A program made the translations under genes and the position numbers. Source: Dethiosulfovibrio sp. (GTDB lineage: Bacteria > Synergistota > Synergistia > Synergistales > Dethiosulfovibrionaceae). Taken from it: a stretch of DNA of 5,374 nucleotides. This document shows, in pieces, positions 1-5,199 of the stretch. How positions within the stretch are numbered: position 1 is the first letter of the stretch; every line of letters begins with the position of its first letter. Under the pieces are notes generated by a model. The model ran no database searches. It was not told the DNA's origin and saw only the letters and a list, made by a program, of their open reading frames with translations. The stretch spans positions 1-5,374 of the forward strand of contig JAQUTB010000145.1 of assembly GCA_028709985.1 (NCBI GenBank). The letters are read 5' to 3'.

Positions 1-247
1 GGATCCCAGGGCTGGACGAGGTCGTCATGACCTGATATCCCGTCGCGGCCGCGCCAAGGATCATGTTCACCGATGCGACCTCGCTCTCCCCCTGGATATA
101 TACCCCACCGTATTCGGGAAGGTGGGCTGACATGTATTCCGGTATCTCGTTCTGAGGCGTTATAGGATAGCCAAAGAAATATCTGCACCCAGCCTGAATA
201 GCCGCTTCCGCTATAGCTTCGGTTCCTTTCATGAGCACCTTCGCCAT
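1..247 (-). CDS. korA: 2-oxoacid:ferredoxin oxidoreductase, alpha subunit (KorA/VorB type), 5' part only
   Basis: I translated this by hand from the ATG at 245-247. It gives 82 residues and runs off the left edge with no stop, so most of the gene lies outside the window. The N-terminus is typical of the alpha (pyrimidine-binding domain) subunit of multi-subunit 2-oxoacid:ferredoxin oxidoreductases: EAIAEAAIQAGC at residues 10-21, GYPITPQNE at 26-34, GESE at 53-56 and TTSSSPG at 75-81. These enzymes oxidatively decarboxylate a 2-oxoacid to acyl-CoA in the cytoplasm, using thiamine diphosphate and reducing ferredoxin. The start is supported by a strong GGGGGGAG Shine-Dalgarno 8 bases upstream. 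Only 16 bases separate it from the stop of the ferredoxin-subunit gene, so the two are surely co-transcribed. The substrate (2-oxoglutarate, branched-chain 2-oxoacids or another) cannot be read from this fragment, and related genes are annotated both korA and vorB. Confidence 0.9.
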   Translation of the reverse strand, partial: MAKVLMKGTEAIAEAAIQAGCRYFFGYPITPQNEIPEYMSAHLPEYGGVYIQGESEVASVNMILGAAATGYQVMTTSSSPGI

Positions 248-255
248 GTTTCGCT

Positions 256-263
256 CTCCCCCC
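256..263 (-). promoter_or_regulatory. Shine-Dalgarno of korA
   Basis: On the minus strand this reads GGGGGGAG and ends 8 bases before the ATG at 247. It directly follows the TAA stop of the ferredoxin gene (264-266), so a terminating ribosome would uncover or reuse it. Confidence 0.75.
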
Positions 264-479
264 TTATTCGGTGATCTTGTAGACCTCTATGACCGCATCG
301 GGACAGGAAATGGCACACATTCCACACCCTATACAGCCTTCCTTGTACTGCTCGACCGGTCTGTGCCCCTTAGAGTTAAGGTTCTCGGAAATTCGAAGGA
401 CCTTAACGGGACATGCGGCAACACAGACGCCACAGCTCTTGCAGTACTCCTCGGCGATCACTATTCGCCCTTTTGCCAT
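264..479 (-). CDS. korD: 2x[4Fe-4S] ferredoxin subunit of 2-oxoacid oxidoreductase (KorD/delta type)
   Basis: A 71-residue protein with two complete bacterial-ferredoxin cluster motifs. The first is CKSCGVCVAACP (Cys13, 16, 19, 23) and the second is CIGCGMCAISCP (Cys49, 52, 55, 59). It should carry two [4Fe-4S] clusters and pass electrons from the thiamine diphosphate site to free ferredoxin. Its short length, the segment NSKGHRPVE between the motifs, and its position 16 bases before the alpha-subunit gene all fit the delta subunit of four-subunit 2-oxoacid oxidoreductases rather than a free ferredoxin. I chose the ATG at 479 because GAGAGGGG lies 11 bases upstream. A GTG at 491 and TTGs at 488 and 485 are in frame, but the GTG abuts that Shine-Dalgarno and the TTGs sit very close to it. 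The upstream NTPase gene ends 45 bases before it, with no terminator between, so it is probably in the same operon. Confidence 0.9.
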   Translation of the reverse strand: MAKGRIVIAEEYCKSCGVCVAACPVKVLRISENLNSKGHRPVEQYKEGCIGCGMCAISCPDAVIEVYKITE

Positions 480-490
480 GAGCAACAACA

Positions 491-498
491 CCCCTCTC
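491..498 (-). promoter_or_regulatory. Shine-Dalgarno deciding the korD start
   Basis: GAGAGGGG on the minus strand, 11 bases before the ATG at 479. The spacing is slightly long but workable. It overlaps or abuts the upstream in-frame GTG at 491, which argues against that start. Confidence 0.6.
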
Positions 499-524
499 GC
501 GTTTTTTGTCGCTTTAAAACAGCT

Positions 525-1319
525 CTATTTGGCAGCCTCCTGACGGAGGATTCGAGCTCCATGATTCTTGGAAGGAAGGCCGGTTGACCACATAGCTCCC
601 CTCTCCCAGGGCAACAGCATGTACCTTGAGACAGGCCAGGGGGGCACTAACCGAGAGGATAAACTCTCCTTGGCCTCATCGTAAAGGTGGGGAGGCACTC
701 CGGCATATAGGACAGGAAGGTCAAGCTCTTTCCCCGCCGCCTCCACCAGCTCCAGTCCCTCTGACACCACATCTACTGTGGTCTCGCTCATAAGGTGAGA
801 GTTACAGACCAACGCTCCAACCTTGAGCCCTCCGATCTCCTCCATACGTCTCCTCATCAGGGAGATCCCCTCTACGGTGGAGGTCATTGGACGATAGGCG
901 TTTACCACCAGGATCAGAAGATATCCTGCTGAGACCATTCTCTCTCTATACTTGGTGAGGGCCAAAGCCCCCTCCGCATCACCGCCGACGTCCAGAAGAA
1001 GCCGTCCGTCTGGCTCGGACAGAGCCCAATCGACCTGAGCGGTTACCAGGGGCATGTCTATCCACTTGGCTTTGTCCGGTGCGGTTAATATGCGAAACCC
1101 CTGTTTTTCCAGGGTATCCGACACCTGACGAACGCAAAAGTAGGGGTTTATTATATCCACGTCGGCTATCGTTACCTTCTCGCCCATCGAGCTAAATCCC
1201 AGCGCGAGGTTCAACACCCACTCGGTCTTTCCTGACCCCAAAGCCCCGGTCACGGCTATGGCCTTAGGCCAGGGATGTCTGTTCATCAAATTGGCGAAAA
1301 GATCCTTCTGGTATGTCAC
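525..1319 (-). CDS. Uncharacterised P-loop NTPase (SIMIBI/MinD-CobB-like) linked to a 2-oxoacid oxidoreductase
   Basis: A 264-residue protein from a GTG at 1319. Seen: Walker A GALGSGKT at residues 25-32, in the classical form without the extra N-terminal lysine of MinD/ParA; an acidic motif DVDIINPYF at 53-61; a Walker B/switch-like strand LLLDVGGD at 107-114; and VVNAYRP (138-144) and CNSHLM (172-177), where SIMIBI proteins often carry nucleotide-contacting Asn residues. No signal peptide or membrane segment is evident. It has Cys62 and Cys172 but no CxxC, so it is not an Mrp/NBP35 Fe-S carrier of the usual type. The start is chosen from GGAAGGGG 10 bases upstream and a 4-base GTGA overlap with fmt. 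A longer in-frame start at 1430 would run deep into fmt. The gene lies between fmt and the ferredoxin/alpha oxidoreductase genes. I recall similar ATPases beside such oxidoreductases in anaerobes, which suggests an accessory role, but the function is unknown. Confidence 0.85.
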   Translation of the reverse strand: MTYQKDLFANLMNRHPWPKAIAVTGALGSGKTEWVLNLALGFSSMGEKVTIADVDIINPYFCVRQVSDTLEKQGFRILTAPDKAKWIDMPLVTAQVDWALSEPDGRLLLDVGGDAEGALALTKYRERMVSAGYLLILVVNAYRPMTSTVEGISLMRRRMEEIGGLKVGALVCNSHLMSETTVDVVSEGLELVEAAGKELDLPVLYAGVPPHLYDEAKESLSSRLVPPWPVSRYMLLPWERGAMWSTGLPSKNHGARILRQEAAK

Positions 1320-2251
1320 GACATCATATCCCCTTCCGATAGGTGGGATCCCCTGACCCACTCCACGCCGGTCATATTTCTCTTCCCCTCCGGCTGGACG
1401 GTCAAAAGCCTCACGGCACCACGCAAACACTTTACCATAGGGTAACCACGCTCGTCCAGAAAGACCGTTCCAGGTTCACCCTGAAGCTCGTCGATGACCT
1501 CGGTCTTCCACAGTTTTACTCTACGTCCTTGGAGATAGAAATAAGCGCCAGGTGAGGGATTTAGTGCTCTTACGATACAGTGTATCGAGATAGCCGATAG
1601 GTTCCAGGAGAGAAGTGCTTCTGTCTTGTCTATTTTTCCAGCATATGTGGCCAACAGCGAATTTTGAGGTTGAGGAAGAATCTCGCCATCTATAAAAGAT
1701 TCTACGCCTCTGGAGAGCAAAACGCCACCTATGTATGCAAGTCGAAATAGCAGTTCTCCAGAGGTCTCGTCACGACCGATATCGATCGTCTCCTGTATGA
1801 GAATTGGCCCAGCGTCCATCTCTTCAACTAGGCGAAAGACTGTGATACCGGTTTTATCGTGCCCATCCATAATGGCCCTTTGGACCGGTGCTGCCCCTCT
1901 GTAGGCTGGCAACAGGGATGGGTGTAGGTTCAAACACCCTGCTTTAGGATGGGAAAGATATGGCTCTTTTACTTTTTGGCCGAAGTCGATCACTAATATG
2001 CACTCAGGGCGTTCTATATCCAGCATATCCAGCAGAACAGAGTCGGAGTTGACGTTAGACGATCTATGTACATTAAGAGAAAGCTCAGTGGCCGATGTCT
2101 CCACAGGCGTGGGAGACGGAGCCATCCCTCTCCTGCCCGACGGCCTTGGAGGGGCCGTTATGACGAGAGAGGGGGATGTTCCAGCCTCCGACATCGATTC
2201 AAGACATTTAGACGCAAAAAATCCGTTCCCCATGAACCATATCTTGATCAA
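1316..2251 (-). CDS. fmt: Methionyl-tRNA formyltransferase
   Basis: A 311-residue protein, close to the 315 of E. coli Fmt. It transfers the formyl group of 10-formyl-tetrahydrofolate to the amino group of initiator Met-tRNA. The catalytic triad of the formyltransferase fold is present: Asn108 and His110 in CLNLHPSLLPAYRGAAPVQ, and Asp146 in EEMDAG. A C-terminal tRNA-binding domain is suggested by TYAGKIDKTEA (202-212) and VRALNPSPGAYF (227-238). Several usually conserved N-terminal motifs are altered: MGNGFFA replaces MGTPxFA, PPRPSGRRG replaces PDRPxGRG, and IDFGQ replaces the usual AYG. The start is a TTG overlapping the def stop as TTGA, backed by GAAGGGAGGA 9 bases upstream, and it gives the expected MIKIWFMG beginning. 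The stop overlaps the NTPase start by 4 bases. The def neighbour confirms the identity. Confidence 0.93.
   Translation of the reverse strand: MIKIWFMGNGFFASKCLESMSEAGTSPSLVITAPPRPSGRRGMAPSPTPVETSATELSLNVHRSSNVNSDSVLLDMLDIERPECILVIDFGQKVKEPYLSHPKAGCLNLHPSLLPAYRGAAPVQRAIMDGHDKTGITVFRLVEEMDAGPILIQETIDIGRDETSGELLFRLAYIGGVLLSRGVESFIDGEILPQPQNSLLATYAGKIDKTEALLSWNLSAISIHCIVRALNPSPGAYFYLQGRRVKLWKTEVIDELQGEPGTVFLDERGYPMVKCLRGAVRLLTVQPEGKRNMTGVEWVRGSHLSEGDMMS
1330..1337 (-). promoter_or_regulatory. Shine-Dalgarno deciding the NTPase start
   Basis: GGAAGGGG on the minus strand lies within the last codons of fmt, 10 bases before the GTG at 1319. It supports the GTG over the longer in-frame start at 1430 and fits coupled translation across the GTGA overlap. 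Confidence 0.65.
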
Positions 2252-2751
2252 GAATCGTTGTCCTCCCTTCTCATCTTGGAGAGTTTTTTCTTTATCATCT
2301 CTCTTTTCATCGGGGAGAGATGATCGATCATGAGCCTACCGTTAAGATGATCTATCTCATGACACATAGCTCTGGCTAGGAATCCCTCCGCCTCTACGGT
2401 ATAGGGAACTCCCTTTCCGTCCCTAGCCTCCACGATGACTCTGTAGGGCCTGGTGACGTCCTCAAAAATCCCCGGAAAGCTCAGACAACCCTCCTGGTCT
2501 CTTTGCTCTCCCTCTTTGTACTTTATAACCGGATTGACCAAGACATAGAATTTTTCCTCGTAGAAGATGACAGCAACTTTCAGGCTTTCACCTATCTGAG
2601 GTGCTGCCAAACCAACACCGTCATATTCTATCATAAAATTTTTAAGCTCATCGACAAAAGTATCAAAAGACTCATCAAAAGACTCAATTACCTTTGTCTC
2701 TTCCCTTAAAACTGGGTCAGGGTATACCCTAAGAGTGTGGTCGCTCAACAT
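2248..2751 (-). CDS. def: Peptide deformylase
   Basis: A 167-residue protein, close to the usual length of bacterial type I deformylases. It removes the N-formyl group from nascent proteins in the cytoplasm. All three signature motifs are present: GVGLAAPQ at 45-52, EGCLS at 87-91 with metal ligand Cys89, and HEIDHLNG at 131-138 with ligands His131 and His135 and catalytic Glu132. The C-terminal LSPMKREMIKKKLSK matches the helix following the active site. The start is an ATG with a clean AAAGGAGA Shine-Dalgarno (GGAG 6 bases upstream). The gene begins some 30 bases beyond the T-tract of the terminator after rpsA, so it probably opens a new transcription unit, although no convincing promoter is visible. 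Its TGA overlaps the TTG start of fmt, giving the classic def-fmt pair. Confidence 0.97.
   Translation of the reverse strand: MLSDHTLRVYPDPVLREETKVIESFDESFDTFVDELKNFMIEYDGVGLAAPQIGESLKVAVIFYEEKFYVLVNPVIKYKEGEQRDQEGCLSFPGIFEDVTRPYRVIVEARDGKGVPYTVEAEGFLARAMCHEIDHLNGRLMIDHLSPMKREMIKKKLSKMRREDNDS
2261..2270 (-). promoter_or_regulatory. Shine-Dalgarno deciding the fmt TTG start
   Basis: GAAGGGAGGA on the minus strand, inside the 3' end of def, ending 9 bases before the TTG at 2251. It is a near-consensus site that justifies a TTG start for fmt. Confidence 0.75.
2294..2324. repeat. 10-bp perfect inverted repeat inside the def 3' end
   Basis: The arms atcatctctc (2294-2303) and gagagatgat (2315-2324) are exact complements around an 11-base loop. 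A 12-bp perfect palindrome, atgatcgatcat (2320-2331), overlaps the right arm. The repeat encodes the HLSPMKREM part of the def C-terminal helix and ends about 43 bases before the fmt start. On the minus strand it is followed by A-rich sequence rather than a T-tract, so it is not a terminator. Confidence 0.6.
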
Positions 2752-2756
2752 GTCCG

Positions 2757-2764
2757 TCTCCTTT
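2757..2764 (-). promoter_or_regulatory. Shine-Dalgarno of def
   Basis: AAAGGAGA on the minus strand, with GGAG ending 6 bases before the ATG at 2751. It is the closest to consensus of the sites in this window. Confidence 0.75.
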
Positions 2765-2783
2765 ACTTAACGCGATAACTTAG

Positions 2784-2827
2784 AAAAAAGTAAAAGACGC
2801 CACACCCCGAATTTGGAGTGCGGCGTC
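2784..2827 (-). terminator. Rho-independent terminator after rpsA
   Basis: On the minus strand the arm GACGCCGCACTCC (2827-2815) pairs along its full 13 bp with GGGGTGTGGCGTC (2808-2796), with two G-U wobbles and a 6-base loop AAATTC. TTTTACTTTTTT (2795-2784) follows directly. It starts about 15 bases past the rpsA stop. No matching T-tract follows on the plus strand, so it acts in the rpsA direction only. It separates the miaA-ispH-rpsA block from def-fmt. Confidence 0.92.
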
Positions 2828-2842
2828 CTCTGTGGATAAACG

Positions 2843-4339
2843 TCAGTTCCTGTCGAAGATGTCTCCGAAGGCGTCTCCCAATGTGATGGGACCCTCCTCG
2901 GACTGGAAGTTGGAAACAGGCTTCTCCGATTCGGATTTCTTCTTTCTTCCGCCAGCGGACTGGCCTGCGGGTCTCTCTCTCTTCTCGCCTTCCTCAAGGG
3001 CACTGAGGCTGAGCCTGATCCTGCGATCGGAGGAGTTAACCTCTATGATGCGGGCTGTGACCTCCTGTCCCTCGGAGAGGACGTCTCCTGGCTTCTCGAC
3101 CCTCTTGTTGCTTAGCTGGGATATGTGTATGAGCCCCTCGACGCCCTTCTCAAGCTCTACGAAGGCTCCGAAGTCGGCGAGGCGAACGACGGTAACAGGT
3201 ATATCCTGTCCCTTTGCGTAACGCTCATCGATACCGTTCCAGGGATCGTTAAGCTGCTTGAAGCCCAGGCTGAGGCGCTTTTTGACGGGATCGACGCTGA
3301 GGACGACGGTCTCCAGCTCCTGGCCCTTCTTGACGACTTCCTTGGGATGTTTGATCCTGGCCCAGCTGAGGTCCCCGATGTGGACAAGTCCCTCGATCCC
3401 AGGCTCGACCTCGACGAAGGCGCCGAAATCGGTTACGTTGGTGACGACTCCAGTAGCCTTGTCGCCCTGATGCCATCTCTCGACGATGGTATCCCAGGGA
3501 TCGGAATCGGTCTGCCTCATGCTGAGGGATATGCGGTTGTGGTCGTGATCGATGCCGATGACCTTTACCTTAACCGTGTCGCCCTTTTTGGCTATGTCCT
3601 TGGGCTTAGCGTTCCTGTGCCAGGAAAGCTCGCTTATATGGACGAGACCGTCGATGGGACCGAGGTTGACGAAAACCCCGAAGGAGGTGAGGCTGCTGAC
3701 GGTTCCTTCAAGGACAGTTCCCTCTTCAACGTCTTTATAGAAGTTGTCCCGCTGCTCGGAGATCTCCTGATCGAGGATGGACCTTCTGGACAGCACCAGA
3801 CGGCGCTTACGGCGGTCCTTCTCAAGAAGCTTGACGTCGAAAATCTCGTCGATAAACTTTCCAGGATTGACGCCCCTTCCCTCCTCGGCGAGGTGGGATA
3901 TGGGGATAAATCCCTCAAGAGAGCAACAGTCAACCATAAGACCACCCTTGACCTTACGAAGCCCTCTTACGGAGAACGTCTCCTGACCGGCGATAGTCTC
4001 CTCAAGCTCCTGCCAACGGCGATCGAATTCGCAACGCCAACGACTTACCACCAGCTGAGATTCCTCTCCCTGGCGAACGTTTACCACCTGGACCTGAAGC
4101 TCCTGTCCGATGGAAGGCTCGGCACTGTCTCCTACGAGGATGTGGTGGCTCCACTCCCTGGTGGGGAGGAATCCCTCACATTTGTACCCTACGTCCACAA
4201 GCCAGCCGCCCTCGGCCTGCTCTACTACGGTCCCGGTGACTACCTTGCCTCTGTGTATCTCCTCAAGGCCACCTGAACTCTCCAAAAGTTGCTCCATGGT
4301 CATATCTTCAGTTGCGTGGTTCTTAATCTCTTCACTCAT
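2843..4339 (-). CDS. rpsA: 30S ribosomal protein S1 homologue with five S1 domains
   Basis: A 498-residue RNA-binding protein. S1 (OB-fold) modules lie at about residues 29-100, 117-186, 205-275, 291-361 and 377-447. The last three are canonical (FGVFV or FGAFV, then GLVHIS or GLIHIS, then RISLS or RLSLG). The first two are degenerate (EGFLP, EGFIPISHL), as are the ribosome-anchoring first domains of E. coli S1. After residue 450 comes a charged, low-complexity tail (GGRKKKSESEKP) ending in LGDAFGDIFDRN. E. coli S1 has six domains and many Firmicute homologues have four, so five is intermediate. The frame stays open upstream to 4462 inside ispH, but MSEEIKN at 4339 is the natural start: it has GGGGGA 10 bases upstream and lies 32 bases after the ispH stop. 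It probably binds mRNA on the 30S subunit and aids initiation. A strong terminator follows. Confidence 0.93.
   Translation of the reverse strand: MSEEIKNHATEDMTMEQLLESSGGLEEIHRGKVVTGTVVEQAEGGWLVDVGYKCEGFLPTREWSHHILVGDSAEPSIGQELQVQVVNVRQGEESQLVVSRWRCEFDRRWQELEETIAGQETFSVRGLRKVKGGLMVDCCSLEGFIPISHLAEEGRGVNPGKFIDEIFDVKLLEKDRRKRRLVLSRRSILDQEISEQRDNFYKDVEEGTVLEGTVSSLTSFGVFVNLGPIDGLVHISELSWHRNAKPKDIAKKGDTVKVKVIGIDHDHNRISLSMRQTDSDPWDTIVERWHQGDKATGVVTNVTDFGAFVEVEPGIEGLVHIGDLSWARIKHPKEVVKKGQELETVVLSVDPVKKRLSLGFKQLNDPWNGIDERYAKGQDIPVTVVRLADFGAFVELEKGVEGLIHISQLSNKRVEKPGDVLSEGQEVTARIIEVNSSDRRIRLSLSALEEGEKRERPAGQSAGGRKKKSESEKPVSNFQSEEGPITLGDAFGDIFDRN
2999..4255 (-). repeat. Five tandem S1-module repeats within rpsA
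   Basis: Approximate modules in transcription order are 4255-4040, 3991-3782, 3727-3515, 3469-3257 and 3211-2999. Similarity shows even in the DNA: the plus-strand stretches around 3156-3176 and 3411-3431 (the FGAFVE segments of modules 5 and 4) are nearly identical. The repetition reflects ancient domain duplication, not recent DNA repeats. Confidence 0.8.
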
Positions 4340-4344
4340 TATTT

Positions 4345-4361
4345 GACATCCCCCTGACGTC
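4345..4361 (-). promoter_or_regulatory. Hairpin holding the rpsA Shine-Dalgarno in its loop
   Basis: On the minus strand GACGTC (4361-4356) pairs with GATGTC (4350-4345), 6 bp including one G-U, around a 5-base loop AGGGG (4355-4351). The loop plus the first stem base is the GGGGG ribosome-binding core, 10 bases from the ATG at 4339. It lies 2 bases after another hairpin (4364-4383). The pairing is read directly from the sequence; a regulatory role, such as S1 autocontrol, is inference. Confidence 0.45.
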
Positions 4362-4363
4362 CT

Positions 4364-4383
4364 GCGATCCCTTACAGGATCGC
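4364..4383 (-). promoter_or_regulatory. 7-bp hairpin spanning the ispH stop codon
   Basis: On the minus strand GCGATCC (4383-4377) pairs perfectly with GGATCGC (4370-4364) around the loop TGTAAG, which contains the ispH TAA stop (4374-4372). No T-tract follows, so it is not a terminator. Together with the next hairpin it fills nearly all of the ispH-rpsA gap. Confidence 0.5.
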
Positions 4384-5199
4384 TTGTTGTAGTTGTTTTA
4401 TCAGCCAGTCCGGGGTACTTGCCCCGGCGGCAATTCCTATCGTTCCCTTGTCCGACAACCACCCCCTATCGAGTTGATGTGCTTCTTCAACCCACAGCGC
4501 AGGCGTTCCTGATTCCTGCGCTATACGAAAGAGCTTAGCCGTATTTGCGCTGTTGTGACCTCCGATGACCACTATGCCATCGACCGAGCCGGCAAGACGT
4601 CGAACCGCGTTCTGTCTTTCAACGGTGGCCCTGCATATGGTATTGGACACACGAATCTCCCTAGCCAAGCCTACAGCGTGATAGGCTATGTCCTTCAGGG
4701 TCGATTCTTGCTGTGTCGTCTGAGATATAATACCAATTTTATCGATTTTATCAATAGCCTGGAGGTCGCTTTCTTGAGATATGACCATATAAGGGCCTTT
4801 TACGTAGCCCAATATGCCCTGAATCTCGGGATGGTCTTTATCTCCGAGGACCAACAGAAAATATCCCTCTCTGGATAACTGTTCTGCCATCTTCTGCGCC
4901 TTCCTGACAAATGGGCAGGTTCCGTCTATGATGGTAACGCTCTTTTCGATCAGACGCCTATGCACATCAGGAGATATGCCGTGTGCCCTTACGAAAACAG
5001 CCTCACCGGCAGGGACGTGATCGTCGTTATCCACCACCACGAGGCCAAGCGCCTCAAGCCTCTTTACCTCCTGTGGGTTGTGGATTGGACTCCCTATGCA
5101 GAATATCTTACCCTGGGAGGTTAGGGCCTCCTCCATGGTCTTTATGGCCCTGGTAACGCCGAAACACAGACCGGTAGGCTCAGCGACTACGATCTTCAA
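4372..5199 (-). CDS. ispH: 4-hydroxy-3-methylbut-2-enyl diphosphate reductase (IspH/LytB)
   Basis: A 275-residue protein. It catalyses the last step of the MEP isoprenoid pathway, reducing HMBPP to IPP and DMAPP with a [4Fe-4S] cluster in the cytoplasm. The three cluster cysteines are present: Cys12 (PTGLCFGV), Cys95 (GTCPFV) and Cys189 (TICRATVERQ). Substrate-pocket residues also match the family: His40, His73 (RAHG), His123 and Glu125 (DHPEIQG), the TTQQ motif at 161-164, Ser217 and Asn219 in GGHNSANT, and Ser261 in GAST. The start is a TTG whose bases overlap the miaA stop (TTGA); AAGAGGG lies 9 bases upstream, and MKIVVAEPTGLCFGV is the expected N-terminus. It is coupled to miaA, which consumes DMAPP, and rpsA follows after 32 bases. 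In many Clostridia IspH is fused to S1; here they are separate proteins. Confidence 0.97.
   Translation of the reverse strand: MKIVVAEPTGLCFGVTRAIKTMEEALTSQGKIFCIGSPIHNPQEVKRLEALGLVVVDNDDHVPAGEAVFVRAHGISPDVHRRLIEKSVTIIDGTCPFVRKAQKMAEQLSREGYFLLVLGDKDHPEIQGILGYVKGPYMVISQESDLQAIDKIDKIGIISQTTQQESTLKDIAYHAVGLAREIRVSNTICRATVERQNAVRRLAGSVDGIVVIGGHNSANTAKLFRIAQESGTPALWVEEAHQLDRGWLSDKGTIGIAAGASTPDWLIKQLQQAIL

Noticed and set aside
480..524. Possible terminator or promoter between the NTPase gene and korD
   Set aside because: The gap holds A/T-rich runs but no convincing stem followed by a T-tract on the minus strand, and no good -10/-35 pair.
231..587. A 118-codon plus-strand frame opposite korD
   Set aside because: It lies antisense to the eight-cysteine ferredoxin gene, which is clearly the real gene, and has no recognisable product.
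1320..1430. Longer NTPase start at 1430
   Set aside because: It would overlap fmt by over 100 bases, the added residues look like an out-of-frame reading of fmt, and the GTG at 1319 has a good ribosome-binding site.
1998..2333. Plus-strand frames opposite fmt and def (111 and 85 codons)
   Set aside because: They are antisense shadows of two well-supported genes and carry no family signature.
2758..2795. A sigma-70-type promoter for def (TTTACT, 17 bases, GTTAAG)
   Set aside because: Only 4 of 6 and 3 of 6 consensus bases match, and the site overlaps the terminator T-tract, so it is too weak to annotate.
2767..3003. A 78-codon minus-strand frame across the terminator
   Set aside because: It is an out-of-frame reading of the rpsA tail plus the terminator, with no motif and no credible Shine-Dalgarno.
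3125..4276. A 383-codon open frame on the plus strand opposite rpsA
   Set aside because: It is antisense to an unmistakable five-domain S1 gene. Its translation has no recognisable motifs, and long antisense frames arise from the rpsA codon pattern, which lacks stop complements in that frame.
4340..4462. N-terminal extension of the S1 protein to 4462
   Set aside because: It overlaps the end of ispH, adds no S1-like sequence, and the ATG at 4339 has its own Shine-Dalgarno.
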